Assembly: GCA_020628545.1 (NCBI GenBank)
Contig: JAHDEX010000011.1
Location: forward strand, 1-64,000
Length of the DNA stretch: 64,000 nucleotides
Direction of reading: 5' to 3'
DNA from: Paracoccaceae bacterium
GTDB taxonomy: Bacteria > Pseudomonadota > Alphaproteobacteria > Rhodobacterales > Rhodobacteraceae
The position numbers and the translations under genes are program-made. Under the pieces are notes generated by a model. That model saw only the letters and a list, made by a program, of their open reading frames with translations. It was not told the origin of the DNA and did not search any database. Of this stretch, positions 27,956 through 38,634 are shown one piece after another; position 1 is the stretch's first letter; each line of letters begins with the position of its first letter.

Positions 27956-28200
27956 GAGACGCCTCCCTCGTGATGCCTCACCTTGGTGCAAAGATGGTTT
28001 CCATGTTGTTAACGTGCGCAGGCGGCGATCAATGTCGTTGCGACAATTCCATAACCCTTTCCAAACACGGCGTTCCCGTGTATGGCCCGCGCATCTTGGA
28101 AGCACGGCGCCCGCAATCCAGCGCCGATCAAAGAAGATACCGGATTGAGGGGGAATACGCCCCCTACGCAAAAGACCCGCTGGGTCAAAAGGAAAACATG

Positions 28201-30333
28201 ATGTTTAACGAAGTGAAAAAATCGATGCAGTGGGGCGAAGAAACGCTCACTCTCGAAACCGGCAAGGTTGCGCGTCAGGCAGACGGCACCGTGATTGCTA
28301 CCCTTGGTGAAACCTCTGTCATGGCCAACGTGACATTCGCCAAAGCCCCCAAGCCCGGTCAGGACTTCTTTCCCCTGACAGTGCACTATCAAGAGAAATA
28401 CTACGCCGCCGGTAAAGTCCCCGGTGGTTTCTTCAAGCGCGAAGCACGTCCAACTGAAAAAGAGACGCTGACTGCCCGCTTGATCGACCGTCCCATTCGC
28501 CCGCTGTTCGTTCCTGGCTTCAAGCATGAAGTGCTCGTGATGTGCACCGTGCTGTCCCACGATCTGGTCAACGACCCTGATATGGTCGCCATGATCGCGG
28601 CCTCTGCCGCGCTGACAATTTCTGGCGCACCGTTCATGGGCCCGATTGCTGCGGCCCGTGTTGGTTTTGTGGATGGCGAGTACATCCTCAACCCAGAAAT
28701 CGACGACATGCACGATCTGCGCAACAACCCAGAGCAGCGTCTGGACCTGGTTGTCGCTGGCACCAAAGACGCCGTCATGATGGTTGAGTCTGAGGCGTAC
28801 GAGCTGACCGAAGACGAAATGCTCGGCGCTGTGACCTTCGCTCACGAACAGATCCAGCCGGTGATCGACCTGATCATTGATCTGGCCGAAGAGACTGCGA
28901 AAGAGCCATTTGATTTCACACCGCCAGACTATTCCGACCTTTACGAAGTCGTGAAGAAAGCAGGCGAGAAAGATATGGCTGCTGCCTATGCGATCCTCGA
29001 CAAGCAAGAGCGTACCGCCGCTGTTGCCGCTGCGAAGGAAGCGATCAAAGGGGGCCTGACCGAAGAGCAGCTTGAAGATGCGAACCTTGGGTCCGCGCTG
29101 AAGAAGCTCGAAAGCTCCATCTTGCGCGGCGCTGTTGTGAAAGACGGCAAGCGTATTGATGGCCGTGCGCTGAACGAGATCCGCGACATCGTCTCGGAAA
29201 CCGGTGTTCTGCCTCGGACGCACGGGTCTGCCCTGTTCACACGGGGTGAGACGCAAGGTTTGGTCGTGACCACCCTTGGTACCGGCGACGACGAGCAGAT
29301 GATCGACGCGCTGACCGGTATGTATAAGTCAAACTTCATGCTGCACTATAACTTCCCACCCTATTCGGTTGGTGAAGTGGGCCGTGTAGGTTCCCCCGGT
29401 CGCCGTGAGATCGGCCACGGGAAACTGGCATGGCGCGCCCTACAGGCGGTTCTGCCAGCGGCAACCGACTTCCCATACACCGTTCGGGTTGTGTCTGAGA
29501 TCACCGAATCTAATGGCTCGTCTTCGATGGCCTCCGTCTGTGGTGGCTCCTTGTCGATGATGGACGCAGGTGTGCCGTTGAAGGCTGCCGTGGCTGGCGT
29601 GGCAATGGGCCTCGTGATGGAAGAAGACGGCTCTTACGCTATTCTGTCCGACATCCTTGGCGACGAAGACCACCTCGGCGACATGGACTTCAAAGTGGCC
29701 GGTACCGAGAACGGTATCACGTCGTTGCAGATGGACATCAAGATCGCCGGCATCACGCCAGAGATCATGTCCAAGGCGCTTGCGCAGGCCAAAGAAGGCC
29801 GGATGCACATCCTCGGTGAAATGGCGAAAGCGCTGAACACCGCCAACGATCTGGGCGTGCACGCACCCAAGATCGAGACGATGCAGATTGCGACCGACAA
29901 GATCCGCGAAGTCATCGGCTCCGGTGGTAAGGTCATCCGCGAGATCGTGGAAACCTCCGGTGCCAAGGTCGACATCAACGACGACGGCGTGATCAAGATC
30001 GCGTCCAACGACGCGGATGCGATCAAAAAGGCCTACGATATGATCCATTCGATCGTGGCAGAGCCTGAGGAAGGCGTGATCTACAAAGGTAAAGTCGTGA
30101 AGCTCGTCGATTTCGGCGCCTTCGTGAACTTCTTTGGTAAGCGCGACGGGTTGGTGCACGTCAGCCAGATCGAAAACCGCCGCCTGAACCACCCATCCGA
30201 CGTTCTGAAAGAGGGTCAGGAAGTCTGGGTCAAGTTGCTGGGCTTCGACGATCGCGGCAAGGTCCGGTTGGCCATGAAAATGGTTGACCAGGAAACTGGC
30301 GAAGAGATCAAGAAAGAGGAAGCTGCAGAGTAA
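28201..30333 (+). CDS. pnp: Polyribonucleotide nucleotidyltransferase (PNPase)
   Basis: [90 protein letters not shown] and S1 domains at the C-terminus. Confidence 0.99.
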   Translation: MFNEVKKSMQWGEETLTLETGKVARQADGTVIATLGETSVMANVTFAKAPKPGQDFFPLTVHYQEKYYAAGKVPGGFFKREARPTEKETLTARLIDRPIRPLFVPGFKHEVLVMCTVLSHDLVNDPDMVAMIAASAALTISGAPFMGPIAAARVGFVDGEYILNPEIDDMHDLRNNPEQRLDLVVAGTKDAVMMVESEAYELTEDEMLGAVTFAHEQIQPVIDLIIDLAEETAKEPFDFTPPDYSDLYEVVKKAGEKDMAAAYAILDKQERTAAVAAAKEAIKGGLTEEQLEDANLGSALKKLESSILRGAVVKDGKRIDGRALNEIRDIVSETGVLPRTHGSALFTRGETQGLVVTTLGTGDDEQMIDALTGMYKSNFMLHYNFPPYSVGEVGRVGSPGRREIGHGKLAWRALQAVLPAATDFPYTVRVVSEITESNGSSSMASVCGGSLSMMDAGVPLKAAVAGVAMGLVMEEDGSYAILSDILGDEDHLGDMDFKVAGTENGITSLQMDIKIAGITPEIMSKALAQAKEGRMHILGEMAKALNTANDLGVHAPKIETMQIATDKIREVIGSGGKVIREIVETSGAKVDINDDGVIKIASNDADAIKKAYDMIHSIVAEPEEGVIYKGKVVKLVDFGAFVNFFGKRDGLVHVSQIENRRLNHPSDVLKEGQEVWVKLLGFDDRGKVRLAMKMVDQETGEEIKKEEAAE

Positions 30334-30357
30334 TTTCTCGGCCGTCTTGAAAACAGG

Positions 30358-30390
30358 AAACCCCGTCTGCGAAGGCGGGGTTTTTTCTTT
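30358..30390 (+). terminator. Rho-independent terminator after pnp
   Basis: AACCCCGTC-TGCGAA-GGCGGGGTTTTTTC. Confidence 0.92.
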
Positions 30391-30460
30391 GGCGTCCGCG
30401 CTTCCTTAACTTCTGTGATTTATGCCCGGGGTGTCGATTTTCGGTGAAAGGGCCACCCTT

Positions 30461-31120
30461 ATGGTACGTTTACGTTCGGTAGTTTCCGCGTTTGTTGTCG
30501 TCGGTTTGGGCGGCGCTGCATCCGCGCAAGATGTTGGTGAAACCATTTTGGCCAATGGCTTCTCAGTCCTTGGGGCGACATTGGAGGGCAGTTATCAGAT
30601 TGAACCTGATGCGCGGGTCCGGGGTGTTCTAATTGGCGGGTTGTCATACGATCAGACTGAGGAAGATGATGACGGCAACAGTTATGAGATCGATGCATCA
30701 TTGACGGCAGCTGCGGTTTTGGTGGACTTTTTCCCCACTGGCCCGGGCTGGCGCTTGTCTGGCGGCGTTCTGTTCAATGCATCAGATCTTGAAGCCTTGG
30801 GAACGGGCGGTCCGTCGGAACCGTTTGAGATCAATGGCCAGACCTTTGTTGGTGGTGTCGTCGAAGCAGACGTCCGTTTCAATAATCAAATCGCGCCGAT
30901 GATCACGACGGGCTATGACTACCCCATTAATGAAAATTGGATTCTGAGTGGCGAAATTGGCGCGATTTTCACAGGCGGTTTCGACATTGATGTGACAGCG
31001 AACAGCGATGCCTTGCAGACTGAGATCGACAATGACCCGGACTATCAGGAACTACGCTCTGACGCAGATGATCTGACGATCTTGCCGTATATCAGTGTTT
31101 CAGTTGGATATCGGTTCTAG
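30461..31120 (+). CDS. Outer-membrane beta-barrel protein
   Basis: Signal peptide MVRLRSVVSAFVVVGLGGAASAQ, alternating beta pattern, C-terminal VSVGYRF. Confidence 0.75.
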   Translation: MVRLRSVVSAFVVVGLGGAASAQDVGETILANGFSVLGATLEGSYQIEPDARVRGVLIGGLSYDQTEEDDDGNSYEIDASLTAAAVLVDFFPTGPGWRLSGGVLFNASDLEALGTGGPSEPFEINGQTFVGGVVEADVRFNNQIAPMITTGYDYPINENWILSGEIGAIFTGGFDIDVTANSDALQTEIDNDPDYQELRSDADDLTILPYISVSVGYRF

Positions 31121-31254
31121 GCGAGGGCCTGCGACAATTTGGCATGTGTGGTCGCTATGCATCACCGCATCAACCTCACTCTTTTTTGAACGGTGTCTTG
31201 ACCGTCGATTGCATATTATCTCATGAACCCAGTGCGATTCTGAGGACCTTTAAG

Positions 31255-31845
31255 ATGTTAACAAGACGCCATTTTATTGCGACTGGTGCTGCCGTCACCA
31301 CCCTTGCTGCCCATCCTGCGTTTGCACAGGACGTTGAGGGGCCCGCTGCACCCGTCGAACCAGCCGATCCGCTTGCCCCTACACTGGTCACGTTGGCCGG
31401 GGTTGTCGGGGCGAATGAGATCCACATGGATCCGAATATTTTCCGCCTGTACCTGACCCTCGGTGGTGACCAGGCGATACGCTACGCTGTCGGTGTTGGA
31501 CGGCCAGGGCTTTACGAGCCGGGGACGTTTTTCGTCGGCGCAAAGAAAGAGTGGCCAAGCTGGACACCCACGCCAGAGATGATCGAACGTGAGCCGGAGC
31601 AATATGAACAATACAAGGATGGTGTCCCTGGCGGACCGGATAATCCCCTTGGTGCGCGTGCGCTCTATCTGTTCCAGCCGGGACGTGGCGATACATTCTT
31701 GCGAATCCACGGCACGAATGCGCCGCGTACGATCGGCACCGCCGTGTCCAATGGCTGCGCGCGCCTGACAAATGAGTATGTGAAAGACCTTTATGCACGC
31801 ACTCCGATGCGGGCGAAGGTTTTCCTCTACCCACGGGATGTGTAA
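31255..31845 (+). CDS. L,D-transpeptidase (YkuD family), paralogue 1
   Basis: MLTRRHFIATGAAVTTLAAHPAFAQ signal; catalytic IHGTN...SNGCARL. Confidence 0.9.
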   Translation: MLTRRHFIATGAAVTTLAAHPAFAQDVEGPAAPVEPADPLAPTLVTLAGVVGANEIHMDPNIFRLYLTLGGDQAIRYAVGVGRPGLYEPGTFFVGAKKEWPSWTPTPEMIEREPEQYEQYKDGVPGGPDNPLGARALYLFQPGRGDTFLRIHGTNAPRTIGTAVSNGCARLTNEYVKDLYARTPMRAKVFLYPRDV

Positions 31846-31976
31846 CGCGGCGAACTTGCAACAGGATTTCGAAAAAGGGTTAGGATTAGCGCAGTGTTGT
31901 TTTGTGAAGCAAGCGACATTTGCGGTAACGATTTCCCGGCCTAGCCACTCAGACAAAAAGACGACCCGGGACACCA

Positions 31977-32534
31977 ATGCTCACACGCCGTAACTTTGTA
32001 CTTTCCGCTGCTGCGACAACTGTTGCCGCGCCTGCCCTCGCGGCGCCGACTATTGTACGCCTGCCGCGGAAATTTTGGCCTCAAGAGGTCAATGTAAATC
32101 CTGATTTGCCAGCTGGTCAGATCCATGTCGTGAAAGACGACTATTATCTGTACTGGACCTTGGGCAACGGTCGGGCGCGCCGGTACGGCATTGCCTTGGG
32201 GGATCAGGGGCGGAACTATACGGGTGTTTTGACGATCCGCCGGAAGGCCGAGTGGCCAAGCTGGATCCCGACGCAGAATATGATCAACCTGGAGCCAGAG
32301 CTTTACGGTCCTTACCGCAATGGTCTTCCTGGTGGCCACCCGCAAAACCCGATGGGTGCCCGCGCGCTTTACCTCTATGAGGGTGGTCGCGACACCTACT
32401 ACCGGATTCACGGTACGCCGCAGCCCTGGACGATTGGTCAAAGCTTTTCGTCCGGATGCGTACGCTTGATCAACCAGCATGTTGAAGAGCTTTACAGCCT
32501 CGTACCAGTCAATACGCAGGTCTTTATCTTTTAG
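31977..32534 (+). CDS. L,D-transpeptidase (YkuD family), paralogue 2
   Basis: MLTRRNFVLSAAATTVAAPALAAP signal; catalytic IHGTP...SSGCVRL. Confidence 0.9.
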   Translation: MLTRRNFVLSAAATTVAAPALAAPTIVRLPRKFWPQEVNVNPDLPAGQIHVVKDDYYLYWTLGNGRARRYGIALGDQGRNYTGVLTIRRKAEWPSWIPTQNMINLEPELYGPYRNGLPGGHPQNPMGARALYLYEGGRDTYYRIHGTPQPWTIGQSFSSGCVRLINQHVEELYSLVPVNTQVFIF

Positions 32535-32556
32535 GTGTCTTAGGCATCAGAAATAC

Positions 32557-32592
32557 AAAGGGCCCGTGATACTTATCCCGGGCCCTTTTCAT
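32557..32592. terminator. Bidirectional terminator between convergent L,D-transpeptidase and peroxiredoxin genes
   Basis: AAAGGGCCCGTGATACTTATCCCGGGCCCTTTTC. Confidence 0.85.
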
Positions 32593-32605
32593 TCGTAACA
32601 CGTCA

Positions 32606-33259
32606 TCAATCTTTCAAAGATGTCTTTCGCAGATACGGCAGAACTTTTTTAAAATCGCCGAACTTCGCCTTTGCATCTTCGTCGCTGACAGTGGCTGGAA
32701 TAATGACGTCATCGCCGACGTTCCAGTTGGCAGGTGTTGCCACACCGCGCCCGGTTGACGTTTGCAGACCGTCCAAGGCGCGCAGGACTTCCGCGAAGTT
32801 GCGCCCGACCGTCATGGGATAGGTCATCGACAGCTTCAGTTGCTTGTCCGGGCCGATAATGAAGACGGAGCGCACCGTTGCACTGTCGGCAGGCGTGCGG
32901 CCATCGGGCAAGTACGCTTCGGCGGGCAACATGTCGAAAGCCTTGGACACTTCAAGGCCGTCGTCAGCGATGATCGGGAATCCGGCTGGCGCACCACCAA
33001 CGAGTTCAATGTCATTCTTCCACTTCTTGTGATCTTCGACGCCGTCAACAGAAACGCCGATCACTTTGGTGCCGCGTTTTTCCCATTCATCCGCAAGCTG
33101 CGCGACCGCGCCAAATTCTGTCGTGCACACGGGTGTAAAGTCTTTCGGATGCGAAAACAGGATCGCCCAGCTGTCGCCGATCCAGTCGTGCAGCGCGAAG
33201 CTGCCTTGGTCGGTGGTGACGGTGAGGTTTGGAATCGTATCGTTAATGCGTAGACCCAT
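32606..33259 (-). CDS. Peroxiredoxin (Prx6 / 1-Cys type)
   Basis: MGLRINDTIPNLTVTTDQGSFALHDWIGDSWAILFSHPKDFTPVCTTEFGAVAQL. Confidence 0.95.
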   Translation of the reverse strand: MGLRINDTIPNLTVTTDQGSFALHDWIGDSWAILFSHPKDFTPVCTTEFGAVAQLADEWEKRGTKVIGVSVDGVEDHKKWKNDIELVGGAPAGFPIIADDGLEVSKAFDMLPAEAYLPDGRTPADSATVRSVFIIGPDKQLKLSMTYPMTVGRNFAEVLRALDGLQTSTGRGVATPANWNVGDDVIIPATVSDEDAKAKFGDFKKVLPYLRKTSLKD

Positions 33260-33333
33260 GGCGAATCCCCCTGAATGTGATTGTCGTCAGATAGTAAGCG
33301 GGCCCTGCGTTAAGGTCACCCCTGCCAGCGGGC

Positions 33334-33981
33334 CTAGAACGGCGCTTTCGTGGTGATGCGGATGCTGCGACCGCCATCGGGGTGCCGAAATTGCAGCGTT
33401 TCGGAGTGTAGCATCAAGCGCGGGTGCGCGCGCGCCGGCCCGTCTGCATAAAACGGGTCACCCAGTATGGGGTGGCCGATGGCAAGCATGTGAACCCTCA
33501 GCTGGTGGGATCGTCCCGTCTTTGGCATCAGGCGCACGCGCGTTTCATCCTCGCTTGTGCGTACAACGCGCCAATCCGTAACCGCCTGCTTGCCATTCTC
33601 GTGATCCACCATTTGCCGAGGCCGGTTTGGCCAGTCGACAATCAAAGGCAGGTCCACTGTGCCGGTCTTTTCGGAGAGTTTCCCATGCACCCGCGCCACA
33701 TATGTCTTCTTCGTTTGGCGCTTTTCGAATTGTAGCCCCAGGTGCCGCTGGGCGTGAGGCGTAAGGGCAAAGATCATCACGCCGGAGGTGTCCCGGTCGA
33801 GGCGATGAACCAGAAGGGCCTGCGGAAAGATGGCTTGTACGCGGGTGAGCAGGCAGTCCGCCAAGTGTTCACCCTTACCGGGGACAGATAGTAGACCGCT
33901 TGGTTTGTCGACCAAAACCACTTCATGGTCGTCGTGCACTATAATAAGGGGGTCTTTAGGTGGCGTGTATTCGCTACTCAT
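33334..33981 (-). CDS. RluA-family pseudouridine synthase
   Basis: HRLDRDTSGVMIFALTPHAQRHLGLQFEKRQTKKTYVARVHG. Confidence 0.93.
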   Translation of the reverse strand: MSSEYTPPKDPLIIVHDDHEVVLVDKPSGLLSVPGKGEHLADCLLTRVQAIFPQALLVHRLDRDTSGVMIFALTPHAQRHLGLQFEKRQTKKTYVARVHGKLSEKTGTVDLPLIVDWPNRPRQMVDHENGKQAVTDWRVVRTSEDETRVRLMPKTGRSHQLRVHMLAIGHPILGDPFYADGPARAHPRLMLHSETLQFRHPDGGRSIRITTKAPF

Positions 33982-34627
33982 AAACGCGGTCACCAAAAAT
34001 GGCTGATCCGACCCGCACATGCGTCGCCCCCAAAGCGATGGCACTTTCGAAATCGCTGCTCATACCCATTGAAAGACCGGATAGGCCATTTCGTTCAGCG
34101 ATTTTGGCGAGCAATGCAAAGTGCAGGCTTGGTTCCTCATCAATCGGCGGGATGCACATCAATCCTTTGACAGGAAGATCAAGCGCACGCGCCTCGGCAA
34201 TGAAGGCATCACTGTCTTGTGGTAAGACTCCGGACTTTTGTGGTTCTTCCCCGGTATTCACTTGGATGAAAAGGTCCGGGCAGCTGCCAATCTCCTGTGC
34301 GAGACGCGCAAGGGTGTTTGCCAGTTTTGGTCTGTCGAGCGTGTGGATGGATTGTGCAAGCTCCATCGCCAGGCGGGCCTTGTTGGTTTGCAACGGTCCG
34401 ATGAGGTGGAGATCGATCGCGTCAAACTGCTGTCGAAAAGCGGGCCATTTGCCCGCGGCTTCCTGGACCTTGTTTTCGCCAAAGACGCGATGGCCAGCCT
34501 GAAGAATCGATTCCACCCGTTCGTTTGGTTGCACTTTTGAAACTGCAATGAGGGTGACGGCATCTTTTTGGCGATGAGCGGCTTTTGCAGCTTTCGCGAT
34601 ACGATCCTGAATGTCCTGCAGGCCCAT
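33974..34627 (-). CDS. YggS-family PLP homeostasis protein
   Basis: VTLIAVSKVQPNERVESILQAGHRVFGENKVQEAAGKW...HLIGPLQTNKA...IHTLDRPKLA. Confidence 0.95.
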   Translation of the reverse strand: MGLQDIQDRIAKAAKAAHRQKDAVTLIAVSKVQPNERVESILQAGHRVFGENKVQEAAGKWPAFRQQFDAIDLHLIGPLQTNKARLAMELAQSIHTLDRPKLANTLARLAQEIGSCPDLFIQVNTGEEPQKSGVLPQDSDAFIAEARALDLPVKGLMCIPPIDEEPSLHFALLAKIAERNGLSGLSMGMSSDFESAIALGATHVRVGSAIFGDRVYE

Positions 34628-34860
34628 GCGTTATTACCTATTGTTAAGCATCTTGCGGTTAAGACCAGTGAAATAGGGTGTTTGCCGCGGATTGTCAGTC
34701 TTCAATCGCGTGGAAAGTGTGTGTGTCCTGAGTGCATCATTTTAGACTGAGTGCCATGAACATGTTCTGAGGGACTTGAGTGTTTGGCGTGTTAGGCGCA
34801 TTCACACTGCCAATGCTAGACGATCTGGCATCTTGGGAATGCAAACACGAGGGAATATCC

Positions 34861-35943
34861 ATGAAACGCATCCTTCTTACCTCGACTGCCCTGGTCGCCT
34901 TTGCAGGCGCAGCAGCAGCCGACGGCCACGCAGGTATCTCTTACGCGCTGTCCGGCACACTCGGCTTCAACTCTGAAGACGACGGCATCGGTAACGACGG
35001 TTTCTTCTGGGAAGGTAACCTGAAGACAACTGCAACAGCTGCACTCGACAACGGTGTGACTGCAGGCGCGTACTTCGAAATTACAGTTGCTGAAGAAAAC
35101 GACGACATTAACGATGATTCCGGCCAAGACTTGGCGTCTTCGGACTTCGTTCTGTCTCTGGAATCTGACACAGCTTCCATCTTCTTCGGTGATACAGGTC
35201 CAGCAGCTGACAAGCACTGGGTTGGCGCTGGCAACATGGAGCAAGACGGCTTCACATCCGGCACAGACTCAAACGTTCTGCGCGGCGACGTCGCATTCGG
35301 TTCCGTTGACGCTTCGATCTCTGTGATCGCTGACGACGCAAACGACTCTGCTGAGCAGCTGTCCTTCGGTGCAGCAGCATCTTTCGGCATCGTTGACCTG
35401 TCTCTGGCCTACCAGGAAGAGTCTGACTTCGCTGACTCCAACGGCGACTTCAACGGCGACGAAATCCTCGGTGTATCCGCTGCGGCTTCTGTCATCGGCG
35501 CAACAATCACAGTTGCTTACGCTGACAACTCCACAACTGGTGAGACATCAACAGGTATCGCACTTGCATACCCAGTTGGCCCAGTCACGCTGAGCGCTTC
35601 TTACGTTGAAGAAAGCAACGGCGATCCAAACTTTGAAGTTGGTGCTAAGTACGCAGACGGCCCAATCACTGTTTCTGCTGAGTACGAAGACAACGGTGAA
35701 GCAGGTATCGACTGGACGCTGGAAGGCACATACGATGCTGGCAACGGCCTGACACTTCTTGCTGGTGCTCTGAACGAGAACGAAGAAGACGTCGACTTCT
35801 ATGTTGGCGCTGACTACGACCTCGGCGGTGGCACAACAGTTACCTTCGCTTACGCACAAGACGACGACGGTGACCAGGGCGACGAAATCGGTTCTCCTGA
35901 GTACGATCCAGGTGCAACCATCCAAGTTTCCTTCTCCTTCTAA
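34861..35943 (+). CDS. Porin
   Basis: MKRILLTSTALVAFAGAAAADGHAGISYALSGTLGFN...; Asp-rich porin ending in IQVSFSF. Confidence 0.92.
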   Translation: MKRILLTSTALVAFAGAAAADGHAGISYALSGTLGFNSEDDGIGNDGFFWEGNLKTTATAALDNGVTAGAYFEITVAEENDDINDDSGQDLASSDFVLSLESDTASIFFGDTGPAADKHWVGAGNMEQDGFTSGTDSNVLRGDVAFGSVDASISVIADDANDSAEQLSFGAAASFGIVDLSLAYQEESDFADSNGDFNGDEILGVSAAASVIGATITVAYADNSTTGETSTGIALAYPVGPVTLSASYVEESNGDPNFEVGAKYADGPITVSAEYEDNGEAGIDWTLEGTYDAGNGLTLLAGALNENEEDVDFYVGADYDLGGGTTVTFAYAQDDDGDQGDEIGSPEYDPGATIQVSFSF

Positions 35944-35963
35944 GGTTGACGGATACGCATACG

Positions 35964-35996
35964 GAAGAGCCGCCCAACGGGCGGCTCTTTCATTTT
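35964..35996 (+). terminator. Rho-independent terminator after porin
   Basis: GAGCCGCCC-AAC-GGGCGGCTCTTTCATTTT. Confidence 0.88.
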
Positions 35997-36098
35997 GGGG
36001 CTGCTGTACCCGCTGCAGCTTCTGGTCTTTCGCCCCACCGCGCAGTATGCACATTCCCAAAGCGCGATGCGCAATGATGTGCCTGGAAAGACCTGAAA

Positions 36099-38633
36099 AT
36101 GACGACCTATGCCCCGTCTGAAATCGAAGCTAAATGGCAGGCCGCATGGGCCGATGCGGAGACGTTCAAAGCCGTCCGCAGCGAGGACAAGCCGAAGTAT
36201 TACGTGCTTGAGATGTTCCCCTATCCCTCAGGGAATCTGCACATTGGGCACGTGCGCAACTACACGATGGGTGACGTGATTGCCCGCTATAAGCTGGCAA
36301 CCGGGCATAATGTGCTGCACCCGATGGGCTGGGACGCCTTTGGGATGCCGGCCGAAAACGCGGCGATGGCTTCTGGCGGTCATCCCAAGGATTGGACCTA
36401 CGCCAACATCGCCCACATGAAATCGCAGATGCTGCCTCTGGGCCTGTCGCTCGATTGGACGCGGGAGTTCGCGACCTGTGACCCGGAATACTATGGCCAG
36501 CAGCAGGCGTTGTTCATCGATTTTCTGGAAAAGGGCCTCATTTACCGCAAGAAAGCGACGGTGAACTGGGATCCGGTTGACATGACCGTCTTGGCCAATG
36601 AGCAGGTGATTGACGGTAAAGGCTGGCGGTCCGGCGCGGAGGTTGAGCGACGCGAATTGGTGCAGTGGTTCTTCAAGATTTCGGACTATTCCGAAGAGTT
36701 GCTGAACGCGCTGGATGGTTTGGATGACTGGCCTGCTAAGGTGAAACTTATGCAGTCCAACTGGATCGGTATGTCGCGCGGGATCGAGATCAATTTTGAG
36801 CGGACGGATGGCGGCGACCCTATTGTCTGCTATTCCACGCGTCCTGATACGATGCGTGGGGCGTCATTTATTGCTGTTGCACCTGACCACCCGGTGTCCA
36901 AGGCCTTAGCTGATGACAATCCGGAGCTTGCGGCGTTTGTTGATGAATGTCGCAAGATGGATACCACCGAAGTCGCGATGGAAAAGGCTGAAAAGAAAGG
37001 GATCGATACGGGCATTCGTGTGAAGCACCCCGTATATCCTGATCAGGAACTCCCTGTTTGGATCGGTAATTTCGTCTTGATGGACTACGGGACGGGTGCG
37101 GTTTTTGGTTGCCCGGCGCATGACCAGCGGGATCTGGATTTTGCGCGCAAGTACGACTTGCCGGTGCGCAATGCGTTCTACATGCCCGGCGAAGAGGTTG
37201 AGGTTGCGAACGAAGCGCTGGTGCCAGCCAAGTCAGAGCAAGTTGTCTTCATCGATCACTTTGCAGGCATCGAGAAGGTGACGAGCCAGGAAGCTATTGA
37301 CGCGACCATCGACTATTTTGAGGCGAATGGCCTTGGGAAAGGCCAAACTAAGTTCCGCCTGCGCGATTGGGGCTTGAGCCGACAGCGCTATTGGGGCTGC
37401 CCAATCCCGATTGTCCATTGCGACGATTGTGGTGTGGTGCCTGAGGCCAAAGAGAAACTGCCTGTCCAGCTTCCCGACGATGTCAGCTTTGACATTCCCG
37501 GCAATCCGCTCGACCGCCATCCGACGTGGCGTGACTGTGCCTGCCCGTCTTGCGGCAAACCCGCAAAGCGCGAGACCGATACGATGGATACTTTCGTTGA
37601 CAGCTCTTGGTACTTTGCGCGGTTCACAGCGCCACGTGCGAGTACGCCGACTGACATTGACGATGCGGCTTATTGGATGAACGTGGACCAATACATTGGT
37701 GGGATTGAACACGCGATCCTTCATTTGTTGTATTCGCGTTTCTTCGCGCGCGCGATGCAGATGACCGGTCATTTGCCGCAAGGCACAGAAGAACCTTTCA
37801 ATGCCTTGTTCACGCAAGGAATGGTGACCCATGAGATCTATAAGACGACAGACAAAGACGGTCGTCCGGTCTATCACTTCCCGTCTGAGGTCACCGACGG
37901 GAAGCTTGCTGACGGCACAAAAGTGGACATTATCCCGTCCGCAAAGATGTCAAAATCAAAAAAGAATGTTGTCGATCCTGATGAAATCCTTGCAAAGTAC
38001 GGTGCCGATACTGCGCGTTGGTTTGTTCTTTCTGATAGCCCGCCTGAGCGTGATGTAGAATGGACCGCCTCTGGCGCTGAGGCCGCCTACAAGCACTTAG
38101 GCCGTGTGTGGCGGATAGCTCACGAGATTTCGACGTCGGATGGCGGAGATGCTGCACAGGACGAAGACCTGCTGCGCGCGATGCACAAGACGATCATGGA
38201 TGCGACAAACGGCATCGAAAGTTTTGGTTTCAACGCAGCGATTGCAAAGCTGTACGGCTTCACTGCAACGCTCGCGAAATCAAAAGCGAGCGTTGGCGCG
38301 AAGCGCGAGGCGGCAAAGGTCCTAGCGCAATTGATGTCGCCCATGACGCCGCACTTGTCAGAAGAGGTGTGGTCGCTGCTTGGCGAGGAGGGCTTGATCG
38401 CGAATGCACCGTGGCCTGTTGCGGACGAGTCCATGCTTGTCGAAGACACCATCACCTTGCCCGTTCAGGTCAATGGCAAGCGCAAGTCGGAAATCGCGGT
38501 TGCTGCCGATGCGGCAAAAGACGTTGTAGAGTCGATAGCTCTATCGGATGAGGCAATCCAGAAGCATCTGGATGGAGCGACGCCCAAGAAGGTCATCGTT
38601 GTGCCTGGTCGGATCGTGAACATTGTCATCTGA
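36099..38633 (+). CDS. leuS: Leucyl-tRNA synthetase
   Basis: [21 protein letters not shown] (HIGH) and [17 protein letters not shown] (KMSKS). Confidence 0.99.
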   Translation: MTTYAPSEIEAKWQAAWADAETFKAVRSEDKPKYYVLEMFPYPSGNLHIGHVRNYTMGDVIARYKLATGHNVLHPMGWDAFGMPAENAAMASGGHPKDWTYANIAHMKSQMLPLGLSLDWTREFATCDPEYYGQQQALFIDFLEKGLIYRKKATVNWDPVDMTVLANEQVIDGKGWRSGAEVERRELVQWFFKISDYSEELLNALDGLDDWPAKVKLMQSNWIGMSRGIEINFERTDGGDPIVCYSTRPDTMRGASFIAVAPDHPVSKALADDNPELAAFVDECRKMDTTEVAMEKAEKKGIDTGIRVKHPVYPDQELPVWIGNFVLMDYGTGAVFGCPAHDQRDLDFARKYDLPVRNAFYMPGEEVEVANEALVPAKSEQVVFIDHFAGIEKVTSQEAIDATIDYFEANGLGKGQTKFRLRDWGLSRQRYWGCPIPIVHCDDCGVVPEAKEKLPVQLPDDVSFDIPGNPLDRHPTWRDCACPSCGKPAKRETDTMDTFVDSSWYFARFTAPRASTPTDIDDAAYWMNVDQYIGGIEHAILHLLYSRFFARAMQMTGHLPQGTEEPFNALFTQGMVTHEIYKTTDKDGRPVYHFPSEVTDGKLADGTKVDIIPSAKMSKSKKNVVDPDEILAKYGADTARWFVLSDSPPERDVEWTASGAEAAYKHLGRVWRIAHEISTSDGGDAAQDEDLLRAMHKTIMDATNGIESFGFNAAIAKLYGFTATLAKSKASVGAKREAAKVLAQLMSPMTPHLSEEVWSLLGEEGLIANAPWPVADESMLVEDTITLPVQVNGKRKSEIAVAADAAKDVVESIALSDEAIQKHLDGATPKKVIVVPGRIVNIVI

Positions 38634-38634
38634 T

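Noticed and set aside
23352-28012. Array as a lasso-peptide or beta-lactam biosynthetic cluster
   Set aside because: No precursor peptide, protease/RRE or tailoring genes visible; only the synthase-like fold is supported.
28009-29256. 415-aa minus-strand ORF opposite pnp
   Set aside because: Antisense to a clearly genuine pnp; no recognisable domain.
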